From assembly GCF_043195125.1 (NCBI RefSeq), contig NZ_JBAFWR010000002.1: a stretch of 64,000 bases of DNA, one strand, 5' to 3'. The notes below the pieces were generated by a model. That model ran no database searches. It was not told the DNA's origin and saw only the letters and a program-made list of their open reading frames with translations. Source of the stretch: NCEH01 sp043195125 (GTDB taxonomy: Bacteria > Pseudomonadota > Alphaproteobacteria > Rhizobiales > Xanthobacteraceae). Below are positions 33,159 to 41,299 of the stretch, piece after piece. A program made the translations under genes and the position numbers. How positions within the stretch are numbered: position 1 is the stretch's first letter; every line of letters begins with the position of its first letter.

Positions 33159-34892
33159 GTGGCAGGGCAGATCGACGATGCCGGCATGTCCAGCGGCGGA
33201 GGGAATGATTCCGCCAGATCAGGGCCTGTCCCTTCCGATATCATTGACTTTATGACCGCCATCGAATGCGTGGGCTATCGCTGGGATATTACAACCGACA
33301 GACTGTCTTGGAGCGACAACGCAACTCGCGTTTTAGGTGACGAAGCCACACGACTATTTGCGACCGGCCGTTCGTTCGATGAATATTGCCGCACCGCCGC
33401 CGGGGCCGCCACCGGCCGCAAGTCCCTGTTGCATGCCCCTTTGCGCGAAATCGGCGACGGCGCACCCTATGATTCCTCCTATCAGCTCCAGCTTGGGTCC
33501 GGGCAAAACGGACGCCTGATCTGGGTGGTGGACAATGGCCGCTGGTTCGGCGGCCCGGATGGGCGCCCAAGCCACGCATTGGGCACGCTGCATGTGATCG
33601 GCGAGATCCCAAAGAGCACACACGCCCTGCACGGCGGCCATATAGATCCCCTCACGGGATTGGTCACGCGCAGCCGGTTGATGGATATCCTGTCCGACCA
33701 TATCAAGGCGGTCGAGGATACCCATATCAGCTGGGCGCTGATCCTGATCGGAATCGATTATCTAGGCCGCATGAACGACAGCTTCGGCTTCGAGATCGCC
33801 GATCAGGCGATCGGCCAGGTCGCCGCGCGGCTGCGCACGCGGGTGCGCGGGTCCGATGTGCTCTCGCGCTTCTCCGGCAACAAGTTCGCCTTGCTGGCGC
33901 GGGGAATCGATCCCCAGGCCCTGCCGGAGCTCTGCGAAGCCTTGATTGCGCACGTGCGGGACACGCCGATCGACACTGGTGCCGGCCCGATGCCGGTCAG
34001 CGTTACCATCGGCGCCGCCGTTGCCCCGCTGCGGGCGATAACCGGCGCGCACATGGTCGCGCGGGCGCAGGAGGCGCTTGAGCGCGCCAAGAAGCGCGAG
34101 CGTGGATCAGTTCACCTCTACGAGCGCGACGCGGCCCGCGATGGGCGCCGCCGCACCAATCTCAGGATTGCGGAAGACATCGTCAAGGCGCTGAAAGAGA
34201 AGCGCGTAACCATTGCGCTCCAGCCCGTGGCGGATGCTCATTCGCGTGCGGTCGTGTTCTACGAAGCTCTTGCCCGCATCTCGCCGGGGCCGAACGACAA
34301 TCCACATGAAACCGGCAGCATCATCGCCACCGCCGAAGCGCTGGGGCTGATGGGCGTGCTGGATCGGCGCGTCCTGAGGCTGGTGACATCGGCGATGCGT
34401 GCCGACCAGAATCTGCGGCTGTCGGTCAATGTTTCCCCCTCCTCCATCGCCGACCGGGAGTGGATGCGCCTGTTCGCGGCCGAGGTGACACCGGACATCG
34501 GCGCCCGCCTGGTGCTGGAGCTCACCGAATCCGTTGCTGTCCACGATCTCAACGCCGCCCGCACCTTCGTGGAACTGGCGCGCTCGACGGGTGCAAGGGT
34601 GGCGATCGACGATTTCGGCGCCGGCTCAACCTCGTTCCGGAACTTGCGCAGCCTTGGCGTCGATATGGTGAAGATCGATGGCGGCTTCATCATGCATATG
34701 ACGCAGTCCGCCGACGACCGCGCCTTCGTGGAAGCGCTGATCCATCTTGCGCGCCAACTGGGCATCGCCACCGTGGCCGAGTGGGTTCAGGACGAACATA
34801 CGGCGGCGATGCTCACGGCCGCGGGTTGCGATCTGATCCAAGGTGCGCTGACCGGTCTGGCAAAGCCCATGGCCGATCCCGCCCTCTGGTAG
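33159..34892 (+). CDS. PAS-like/GGDEF/EAL protein, probable c-di-GMP phosphodiesterase
   Basis: A 577-residue protein: N-terminal PAS-like sensor (about 30-150, VGYRWDITTDRLSWSDNATRVLG), a GGDEF domain (about 165-325) whose active-site motif has decayed to SGNKF (239-243), and an EAL domain (about 340-570). The EAL domain keeps the catalytic residues: EAL at 369-371, NVS, LELTES, AIDDFGAGS, VKIDG and AEWVQ. It is therefore likely to hydrolyse c-di-GMP while the GGDEF half is non-catalytic, perhaps a GTP sensor. No transmembrane helices. Translation begins at GTG 33159 after AGAGGTAGG. Confidence 0.9.
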   Translation: MAGQIDDAGMSSGGGNDSARSGPVPSDIIDFMTAIECVGYRWDITTDRLSWSDNATRVLGDEATRLFATGRSFDEYCRTAAGAATGRKSLLHAPLREIGDGAPYDSSYQLQLGSGQNGRLIWVVDNGRWFGGPDGRPSHALGTLHVIGEIPKSTHALHGGHIDPLTGLVTRSRLMDILSDHIKAVEDTHISWALILIGIDYLGRMNDSFGFEIADQAIGQVAARLRTRVRGSDVLSRFSGNKFALLARGIDPQALPELCEALIAHVRDTPIDTGAGPMPVSVTIGAAVAPLRAITGAHMVARAQEALERAKKRERGSVHLYERDAARDGRRRTNLRIAEDIVKALKEKRVTIALQPVADAHSRAVVFYEALARISPGPNDNPHETGSIIATAEALGLMGVLDRRVLRLVTSAMRADQNLRLSVNVSPSSIADREWMRLFAAEVTPDIGARLVLELTESVAVHDLNAARTFVELARSTGARVAIDDFGAGSTSFRNLRSLGVDMVKIDGGFIMHMTQSADDRAFVEALIHLARQLGIATVAEWVQDEHTAAMLTAAGCDLIQGALTGLAKPMADPALW

Positions 34893-35058
34893 AGGCGCGC
34901 GGGTATCCAGCCAACATGCCGAGGTCTTCCGTGGCGCAACGAACGCAATGCGCGCGTCTCGGATTTTACGCGCGGGGCATAGCTGGCATGCCCCGCAATC
35001 AGGCTGCGCTCCGCTAAAAGCCTGGCGCGGCATGGCCTTGTGGCCATGCCGGCTTTCG

Positions 35059-35688
35059 TCAGGAATTACCGGAGGTGTCCGGCTTCGAGACCAATTTTTC
35101 CAGCTTCTGCTGCATGTCGAGCATCTGGCGCTTCAGGGCTTCCAGATCGTCCGCCGCATGCTCGGCGGCAGCCGGAGCGGCGGGCGGCGGCGGCTCGCCG
35201 GCCTCTCCCTTCGGGAAGGGCAGGAAGATATTGAAGGCGCGCTCGAACATTTCCATGTTCCGCCGCACATGCTCATCGAACCCACCGAACGGCGTGCCCG
35301 GCAGGGGCGAGCCCGTGAGCGGCGAATTGGTCAAGGTCTTCGCATATTGGTCGCGAAACTTGCCCTGCTCCTTCGTGAAGCTGTCGATCGACATCTCCAG
35401 GTAGCGCGGCACCATCATCTGCATGCTGTCGCCGTAAAAGCGGATGATCTGCCGAAGGAAAGCGATGGGCAGAAGGTTCTGCCCTTTGTTTTCCTGCTCG
35501 AAGATGATCTGCGTGAGCACCGAATGGGTAATGTCGTCCCCATTCTTGGCATCGTATACGACGAAATCCTCGCCTTCCTTCACCATGGTGGCGAGGTCTT
35601 CGAGGGTCACATACGTGCTGGTGCCCGTATTATACAAACGGCGATTGGCGTATTTCTTGATGGTGACTGGCTCTTGCGTCTTGGCCAT
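35059..35688 (-). CDS. phaR: Polyhydroxyalkanoate synthesis repressor PhaR
   Basis: A 209-residue protein with the PHB accumulation regulatory domain: TIKKYANRRLYNTGTSTYVTLEDLATMV (DNA binding) and DITHSVLTQIIFEQENKGQNLLP (polymer binding), then a Pro/Ala-rich segment and a C-terminal coiled coil (DDLEALKRQMLDMQQKLEKL). PhaR binds PHB granules; when no polymer is present it represses phasin, phaZ and other pha genes. Start ATG 35688 (MAKTQEPV) matches the family. It is divergent from phaA with TGCGCA sites in between. Confidence 0.95.
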   Translation of the reverse strand: MAKTQEPVTIKKYANRRLYNTGTSTYVTLEDLATMVKEGEDFVVYDAKNGDDITHSVLTQIIFEQENKGQNLLPIAFLRQIIRFYGDSMQMMVPRYLEMSIDSFTKEQGKFRDQYAKTLTNSPLTGSPLPGTPFGGFDEHVRRNMEMFERAFNIFLPFPKGEAGEPPPPAAPAAAEHAADDLEALKRQMLDMQQKLEKLVSKPDTSGNS

Positions 35689-35779
35689 TGTCCGGTCATC
35701 CGTTTCCTCAACTGTGCCGAGGTTAAGTCGTTTCCGTGGGTTGTGCCACCCTTTTGTGCAGCGCAGGCGTGGAAATTGC

Positions 35780-35824
35780 TGCGCAAATAGTGCGCAACAT
35801 GCACGCCTGTTTCGTATTTGCGCA
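35780..35824. promoter_or_regulatory. TGCGCA cluster between phaR and phaA (candidate PhaR sites)
   Basis: TGCGCA at 35780-35785, 35791-35796 and 35819-35824. The first two are 11 bp apart, forming a dyad TGCGCA-AATAG-TGCGCA. PhaR sites in other alphaproteobacteria contain TGC/GCA dyads (for example CTGC-N-GCAG), so this is a plausible autoregulatory site. Confidence 0.55.
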
Positions 35825-35927
35825 GTGCCGTACGACGACATGGGTCATTGACACGGAGAGCCGCGCGAAACCACGATGCGCGGCATCCGAGTGCGGCGCA
35901 AAAGCCGCCCGCCCGCAGGAGACCATC

Positions 35928-37106
35928 ATGCCAGACGACGTCGTCATCGTCGGAGCCGCCCGCACCCCGGTCGGCTCGTTCAACGGTGCGCTGAGCACCT
36001 TGCCCGCCCATCAATTGGGCGCCATCGTCATCAAGGCCGCGCTGGAGCGCGCCGGCGTGCCGTCCGATAAGGTCAGCGAAGTGATCCTCGGCCAGGTGCT
36101 CACCGCAGCGCAGGGCCAGAACCCCGCCCGCCAGGCCTCCATCGCCGCCGGCGTGCCCATCGAGAGCCCGGCCTGGGAGATCAACCAGGTGTGCGGCTCC
36201 GGCCTGCGCTCCGTTGCCCTCGGCTTCCAGGCCATCCAGACCGGCGACAGCGACATCGTGGTGGCAGGCGGCCAGGAATCCATGAGCCTGTCGAACCATG
36301 CCGCGCACGTGCGCAACGGCACCCGCATGGGCGACCTCGGCTTCGTGGACACCATGATCAAGGACGGCCTGTGGGACGCCTTCAACGGCTACCACATGGG
36401 CAATACCGCCGAGAACGTGGCGCGCCAGTACCAGATCACCCGTGCCGACCAGGACACCTTTGCGGTCGCCTCCCAGAACAAGGCGGAAGCCGCCCAGAAG
36501 GCCGGCCGTTTCAAGGACGAGATCGTTCCCGTCACCATCTCCACCCGCAAGGGCGATGTGGTGGTGGACACCGACGAATATCCCCGCCACGGCGCCACCC
36601 TTGAAGCCATGGCCAAACTGAAGCCTGCGTTCGAGAAGGACGGCACGGTCACCGCCGGCAACGCCTCTGGCATCAATGACGGTGCCGCCGCCGTGGTGCT
36701 CATGAGCGCCGCCCGCGCCGCCGCCGAGGGCAAGAAGCCGCTCGCGCGCATCGTCTCCTGGGCCCAGGCCGGCGTCGATCCGAAGGTGATGGGCACGGGC
36801 CCCATCCCCGCCTCCAAGGCCGCGCTCGAAAAGGCCGGATGGACCATCGATGACCTCGACCTCATCGAGGCCAACGAGGCGTTCGCCGCCCAGGCCATCG
36901 CGGTGAACAAGGAACTCGGCTGGGACACCAGCAAGGTGAATGTGAACGGCGGCGCCATCGCCATCGGCCATCCCATCGGCGCCTCGGGCACCCGCATCCT
37001 GGTGACCCTGCTGCACGAGATGGAAAAGCGCGACGCCAAGAAGGGCCTCGCCACCTTGTGCATCGGCGGCGGCATGGGCATCGCCATGTGCATCGCCCGC
37101 GACTGA
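35928..37106 (+). CDS. phaA: Acetyl-CoA acetyltransferase (beta-ketothiolase)
   Basis: A 392-residue biosynthetic thiolase. The catalytic residues fall at Cys89 (QVCGSGL), His348 (IGHPIGASG) and Cys378 (LCIGGGMG), the same numbering as the Zoogloea ramigera enzyme. It condenses two acetyl-CoA into acetoacetyl-CoA, the first step of polyhydroxybutyrate synthesis. ATG 35928 (MPDDVVIVGAARTPVG) follows CAGGAGACCATC. A rho-independent terminator follows, so phaB has its own promoter. Confidence 0.97.
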   Translation: MPDDVVIVGAARTPVGSFNGALSTLPAHQLGAIVIKAALERAGVPSDKVSEVILGQVLTAAQGQNPARQASIAAGVPIESPAWEINQVCGSGLRSVALGFQAIQTGDSDIVVAGGQESMSLSNHAAHVRNGTRMGDLGFVDTMIKDGLWDAFNGYHMGNTAENVARQYQITRADQDTFAVASQNKAEAAQKAGRFKDEIVPVTISTRKGDVVVDTDEYPRHGATLEAMAKLKPAFEKDGTVTAGNASGINDGAAAVVLMSAARAAAEGKKPLARIVSWAQAGVDPKVMGTGPIPASKAALEKAGWTIDDLDLIEANEAFAAQAIAVNKELGWDTSKVNVNGGAIAIGHPIGASGTRILVTLLHEMEKRDAKKGLATLCIGGGMGIAMCIARD

Positions 37107-37513
37107 TTGCATCTCAATCGCGGCCGGTAGAGACAACCGGCCGCGCCTCGATTTCGATGACGCCCGGACCGCCAATCCGGGCGTTTTCGTTACCAGGGTC
37201 CCGCCGCGTCCGGTGCAATCCGGTTTTTTACCCGCGGAGGGCGAATTCCCTTGGGATGAATCAAACCTAACGGAAGCGATCCCCGCTAAGGGGATGGTTC
37301 CTCTTGCTTTCATCCGTCACGGTTGTCGGCGTAAGGAAGGTTGCACCGATTCGATCCCGGGTCCGGGCGCGGCAGCAAGACGCGTCGGACACGCTCGAAC
37401 GAAGCGGAGCGATGTGCGAACGGTCCGGGCACGGCTCAGCCAGCCACCCGGCCGGATGAGGAAGGCCGCACCAATGCGGCCATGGCAGAAGACGAACCGA
37501 GAGGGAGACGAAC
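37107..37513 (+). other. phaA-phaB spacer
   Basis: 407 bp without a gene. After the phaA terminator (37161-37187) the spacer is somewhat AT-richer around 37255-37330. It must carry the phaB promoter, but no single box stands out. A GAGGGAGACGAAC ribosome-binding site precedes phaB. PhaA and PhaB are usually adjacent with short spacing, so this gap is large. Confidence 0.6.
37161..37187 (+). terminator. Rho-independent terminator of phaA
   Basis: Perfect 8-bp stem CGCCCGGA / TCCGGGCG with a 7-nt loop followed directly by TTTT, 55 bp after the phaA stop. Confidence 0.88.
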
Positions 37514-38236
37514 ATGGCGCGTGTCGCACTGGTGACTGGGGGAACCCGCGGGATCGGCGAAGCGATCTGCATCGCGCTCAAGGCGGCGGGTTATCAGGTG
37601 GCCGCCAATTACGCCGGCAATGATGCCGCGGCCGAGGCTTTCACCGCGAAGACCGGCATCCCCGCCTTCAAATGGGACGTCTCAGATTTCGAAGCCTGCA
37701 AGGCCGGCGTCGCCAAGGTCGAGGCGGAAGTCGGCCCGGTGGACGTGTTGGTGAACAATGCCGGCATCACCCGCGACGGGCAGTTGCACCGCATGTCCCT
37801 GGAGCAGTGGCAGGCGGTCATCAATACCAACCTCAACAGCCTGTTCAACATGACCCGGCAGGTGATCGAGGGCATGCGCGCCCGCAAGTTCGGCCGCGTC
37901 ATCTGCATCTCCTCCATCAACGGGCAGAAGGGCCAGTTCGGTCAGACCAATTATTCCGCCGCCAAGGCCGGCGAGATCGGCTTCGTGAAGGCGCTGGCGC
38001 AGGAAGGCGCCAAGGTCGGCGTCACCGTCAACGCCATCGCGCCCGGCTACATCGCCACCGAAATGGTGCGGGCGGTGCCGGCTGACGCGCTGGAGAAGAT
38101 CGTCGCCACCATCCCGGTCGGCCGCCTCGGCGAGCCGGAGGATATCGCCCGTTGCGTGGTGTTCCTGGCCGCCGACGACGCGGGCTTCATCACCGGCTCG
38201 ACGCTGACCGCCAACGGCGCGCAATATATCTGCTGA
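37514..38236 (+). CDS. phaB: Acetoacetyl-CoA reductase
   Basis: A 240-residue SDR that reduces acetoacetyl-CoA to (R)-3-hydroxybutyryl-CoA with NADPH. The glycine loop TGGTRGIG is at 8-15, NNAGITRD at 81-88, and the catalytic Ser134, Tyr147 and Lys151 lie in SSINGQKGQFGQTNYSAAKAG-like sequence, diagnostic of PhaB rather than FabG. It ends ITGSTLTANGAQYIC. It supplies monomer for PHB synthase, whose gene is not in this window. Confidence 0.96.
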   Translation: MARVALVTGGTRGIGEAICIALKAAGYQVAANYAGNDAAAEAFTAKTGIPAFKWDVSDFEACKAGVAKVEAEVGPVDVLVNNAGITRDGQLHRMSLEQWQAVINTNLNSLFNMTRQVIEGMRARKFGRVICISSINGQKGQFGQTNYSAAKAGEIGFVKALAQEGAKVGVTVNAIAPGYIATEMVRAVPADALEKIVATIPVGRLGEPEDIARCVVFLAADDAGFITGSTLTANGAQYIC

Positions 38237-38341
38237 GGGCGGACTTCACGCGCCGCCTTCGGCTTTTCGCCGCTCAATCCTCCTTCTGCGGGCCGCTCCA
38301 GGTGGCCCGCAGAAGCGCCCCCCCCAAGCCGCGTTCTTCCG

Positions 38342-38434
38342 AAAATGTTTCACGTGAAACAATGGTTTAGCGTAGACGAACATCGGTTTAAGGCCGCTTC
38401 TCCGCGGCTTGACGGCGGATGAAACCGCCATTTC
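38342..38434 (-). repeat. parS-containing repeat, copy C (93-bp core, inverted)
   Basis: Copy C, inverted relative to A and B. The core aligns to copy A without gaps (about 82 percent by eye), and similarity continues to about 38460 with one 1-bp gap. The same frame is open on the minus strand and ends in LFHVKHF. The start codon of the DMT transporter gene (38419) lies inside the repeat on the opposite strand. Confidence 0.85.
38346..38361. other. parS: parS site 3 (ParB-binding centromere sequence)
   Basis: Exact palindrome TGTTTCACGTGAAACA in the space between phaB and the DMT transporter gene. Confidence 0.88.
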
Positions 38435-39366
38435 GGACGAAGTTTCGCGACGATGAATCCGCAGCGCCGCCGGCGCGCCGGACGCCGCCTTTATCCTCCC
38501 GCCGGGCCACCCGCGTCGGCCTCATCGCCATTGCCCTGTGGTCGACGCTGGCGCTCTGCACCGCCGCCACCGGGCAGGTGCCGCCGTTCCAGCTCACCGC
38601 GCTCACCTTCGCCATCGGCGGGCTGGTGGGCTTGATCGCCGCCCTGCGGGGGCCGGGCCTGCGCGTCCTGCGCCAGCGGCCGGCCGCCTGGCTGCACGGG
38701 GTGGGCGGCCTGTTCGGCTATCATTTCATGTATTTCACCGCCCTCAAGCTGGCGCCGCCGGCCGAGGCCGGGCTCATCGCCTATCTCTGGCCGCTGCTGA
38801 TCGTTCTGCTCTCCGCCATGCTGCCGGGCGCCGGCCTGAAGCGGGCGCACGTGCTCGGCGCCCTGCTCGGCCTTGCCGGCACCGGCGTGCTTCTGATGGG
38901 GAAAGGCGGCTTCTCCGGCTTCGAGGCGCGCTTCCTGCCGGGCTATCTGGCGGCCCTCGCCTGCGCCTTCATCTGGGCCATCTATTCGGTCACCGCGACC
39001 CGCTTCGCGGATGTGCCGACACAGGCCGTCGCCGGCTTCTGCCTCGCCACGGCGCTTCTCGCGGCGCTCTGCCACCTCGCCTGGGAGGAGACCGTGTGGC
39101 CGGCCGGGCCGATCCAATGGGCGGCGGTGGCGGCGCTCGGCATCGGCCCGGTGGGCATCGCCTTTTATGCCTGGGACATCGGGATGAAACGCGGCGACGT
39201 GGGCCTGCTCGGCGTCGCCTCCTACGCGGCGCCGGTGCTCTCCACCCTGTTGCTGGTCGCCGCCGGATTTGCCGCCGCGCGCTGGCCCCTCCTTGTGGCG
39301 TGCGCGCTCATCGTGGGCGGAGCGTGGATCGCGACGCGAACTGGTCGACAATATGCCAACAGATAA
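38419..39366 (+). CDS. EamA/DMT-family exporter (YddG-like)
   Basis: A 315-residue inner-membrane protein with about ten hydrophobic helices arranged as two EamA repeats (GLIAIALWSTLALCTAATG..., LACAFIWAIYSVTATRF...). APPAEAGLIAYLWPLLIVLLSAML and GIGPVGIAFYAWDIGMKRGDVGLLG are typical of the YddG-like aromatic amino-acid exporters. Substrate inferred only from family. The first 14 or so residues (MKPPFRTKF...) are encoded by parS repeat C and are not conserved in the family; the true start may be later, but no better ATG/GTG with a ribosome-binding site was found before the first helix. Confidence 0.88.
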   Translation: MKPPFRTKFRDDESAAPPARRTPPLSSRRATRVGLIAIALWSTLALCTAATGQVPPFQLTALTFAIGGLVGLIAALRGPGLRVLRQRPAAWLHGVGGLFGYHFMYFTALKLAPPAEAGLIAYLWPLLIVLLSAMLPGAGLKRAHVLGALLGLAGTGVLLMGKGGFSGFEARFLPGYLAALACAFIWAIYSVTATRFADVPTQAVAGFCLATALLAALCHLAWEETVWPAGPIQWAAVAALGIGPVGIAFYAWDIGMKRGDVGLLGVASYAAPVLSTLLLVAAGFAAARWPLLVACALIVGGAWIATRTGRQYANR

Positions 39367-39471
39367 CGCCAAGCTTGTCTTGCGGGGCGGAAGGCTTTAG
39401 CACTCCGCGCCAACCAGAACCGCCCCCACCCATGCTCAAGGAGCCGGGGTCTTCACAAGCAGGAACGTCTC

Positions 39472-40584
39472 ATGGCCACGCACAAGCTTCTTCTTCTCCC
39501 CGGCGACGGCATCGGCCCGGAAGTCATGGCGCAGGTGAAGCGCGTGGTGTCCTGGCTCGACGCGCAGGGCCTCGCGTCCTTCGCGGTGGAAGAAGATCTG
39601 GTGGGCGGCAGCGCTTATGACGCGCACGGCGTCGCCATTTCCGACGGCGCGATGGAAAAGGCCAAGGCGGCGGACGCCATTCTGCTCGGCGCGGTCGGCG
39701 GCCCGAAATGGGCGAACGTGCCCTATGAGGCGCGCCCGGAAGCCGGCCTGCTGCGCCTGCGCAAGGACCTCGCCTTGTTCGCCAACCTGCGCCCGGCCTT
39801 GTGCTATCCCGCCTTGGCGGACGCCTCCTCGCTCAAGCGCGAAGTGGTGGAAGGGCTCGACATCCTGATCGTGCGCGAGCTGACCGGCGGCGTCTATTTC
39901 GGCGAGCCGAAGACCATTCTCGACCTCGGTAACGGCCAGCGCCGCGCCATCGATACCCAGGTCTACGACACCTATGAGATCGACCGCATCGGCCGCGTGG
40001 CGTTCGAGCTGGCGCGCACCCGCCGCAACAAGGTGACCTCCTGCGAGAAGCACAATGTGATGCGTTCCGGCGTGCTCTGGAAGGAGACCATCACCGCTTT
40101 GCACGCCAAGGATTATGCGGACGTGGAGCTGGAGCACCAGCTGGCGGATTCGCTGGCCATGCAATTGGTGCGCTGGCCCAAGCAGTTCGACGTGATCGTG
40201 ACCGACAATTTGTTCGGCGACGTGCTCTCGGACATCGCCGCCATGCTCACCGGCTCGCTCGGCATGCTGCCCTCCGCTTCGCTGGGCGCGGTGGACCCGG
40301 TCTCCGGCAAGCGCGCGGCGCTCTATGAACCGGTGCACGGCTCGGCGCCGGACATCGCCGGGCGCGGCATCGCCAATCCCATCGCCATGATCGGCTCGCT
40401 CGCCATGGCGCTGCGCTATTCGTTCGGCCTCGGCCCGGTGGCCGACCGCATCGAGGCGGCGATCGCCGGGGTTCTGGCCTCCGGCAAGCGCACCAGCGAC
40501 ATTCGCACCCCCGGCGCCGCCATCATCGGCACCGAGGAAATGGGCGACGCGATCCTCGCCGAGCTGGACAAGGCAACGGCCTGA
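39472..40584 (+). CDS. leuB: 3-isopropylmalate dehydrogenase
   Basis: A 370-residue enzyme of leucine biosynthesis that oxidatively decarboxylates 3-isopropylmalate with NAD. It opens LLLPGDGIGPEVM and contains RELTGGVYFGEP, NKVTSCEKHNVM, the metal-site TDNLFGDVLSDIAAML and EPVHGSAPDIAGRGIANPIAMI. Length normal. Start ATG 39472 follows AGGAACGTCTC. It stands alone, without leuCD nearby, and is followed by a strong terminator. Confidence 0.97.
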   Translation: MATHKLLLLPGDGIGPEVMAQVKRVVSWLDAQGLASFAVEEDLVGGSAYDAHGVAISDGAMEKAKAADAILLGAVGGPKWANVPYEARPEAGLLRLRKDLALFANLRPALCYPALADASSLKREVVEGLDILIVRELTGGVYFGEPKTILDLGNGQRRAIDTQVYDTYEIDRIGRVAFELARTRRNKVTSCEKHNVMRSGVLWKETITALHAKDYADVELEHQLADSLAMQLVRWPKQFDVIVTDNLFGDVLSDIAAMLTGSLGMLPSASLGAVDPVSGKRAALYEPVHGSAPDIAGRGIANPIAMIGSLAMALRYSFGLGPVADRIEAAIAGVLASGKRTSDIRTPGAAIIGTEEMGDAILAELDKATA

Positions 40585-40624
40585 GCGATACCGCGACGGG
40601 ATCCCGTCGCGCCTCGCCTTTTTC

Positions 40625-40651
40625 AAGCCGGGCCCGGTGGCCCGGCTTTTT
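40625..40651 (+). terminator. Rho-independent terminator of leuB
   Basis: Perfect 9-bp stem AAGCCGGGC / GCCCGGCTT with a 6-nt loop running into a T5 tract, 41 bp after the leuB stop. Confidence 0.9.
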
Positions 40652-40668
40652 CGTACCTGCGCGCCGGT

Positions 40669-41037
40669 TCAGACGCGCGGCACGATCACCAGACGCTCCA
40701 CCAGCGTGCCGCCGACCAGATGGGTCTCGACGATTTCGTCGATGTCCTCGACGGTCTTCGGCGCGTACCAAATGCCCTCGGGATAGACCACCATCAGCGG
40801 ACCGGCGGCGCAGAAGCTCAGGCAGCCGCTGGCGTTCATGGCGATGTCGCGCTGGCCCGTCGCCTCGATCTTCTGGCCCAGGCGATCCCACAACGGCTTG
40901 GCGCCGGAATTGGCGCAGCTCCCCCGCGGATGTCCCGGCGGGCGCTGCTGGAAACAGGCGAAGACGTGGCGGCGATAGACCTGCGGCACGTCGCCCATGG
41001 AAAGGGTTTCGGTCGGCGCAATCGTGGTGTCGGTCAT
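40669..41037 (-). CDS. Thioredoxin-like [2Fe-2S] ferredoxin
   Basis: A 122-residue protein with cysteines at 28, 41, 72 and 76, the C-X12-C-X30-C-X3-C pattern of Shethna-type thioredoxin-fold ferredoxins related to NuoE. The segment NASGCLSFCAAGPLMVVYPEGIWY is characteristic. It probably carries one electron for an unidentified partner; no redox enzyme gene adjoins it. It converges with leuB. Confidence 0.88.
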   Translation of the reverse strand: MTDTTIAPTETLSMGDVPQVYRRHVFACFQQRPPGHPRGSCANSGAKPLWDRLGQKIEATGQRDIAMNASGCLSFCAAGPLMVVYPEGIWYAPKTVEDIDEIVETHLVGGTLVERLVIVPRV

Positions 41038-41250
41038 GGCGGTGCTGGGACCCCTGTGCGGAACATCCCTTTGCCTTTCAAGGAGCATGCCGCCGCCGGC
41101 CGTTCTGAAACCCACGCGTTCGCAATAGCTTACATGCGCCACGCCGCCCGCGCGCCGGCCCGTGTCCGGCCGGTTGCGACACTCCCGCGCCATCCGCGGC
41201 GCGAATCCGACAGCGGATGTCGCTCCCGCCAAGGGCTTGCCCCCAACAAA

Positions 41251-41276
41251 AAGGGCCGCCCCCGTGGGCGGCCCTT
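41251..41276 (-). terminator. Rho-independent terminator of the sulfate-binding protein gene
   Basis: Perfect 11-bp stem AAGGGCCGCCC / GGGCGGCCCTT, 4-nt loop, followed on the minus strand by TTTTTGTT. Confidence 0.9.
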
Positions 41277-41299
41277 GGCATTTTCGCGGGCGAGGTGGG

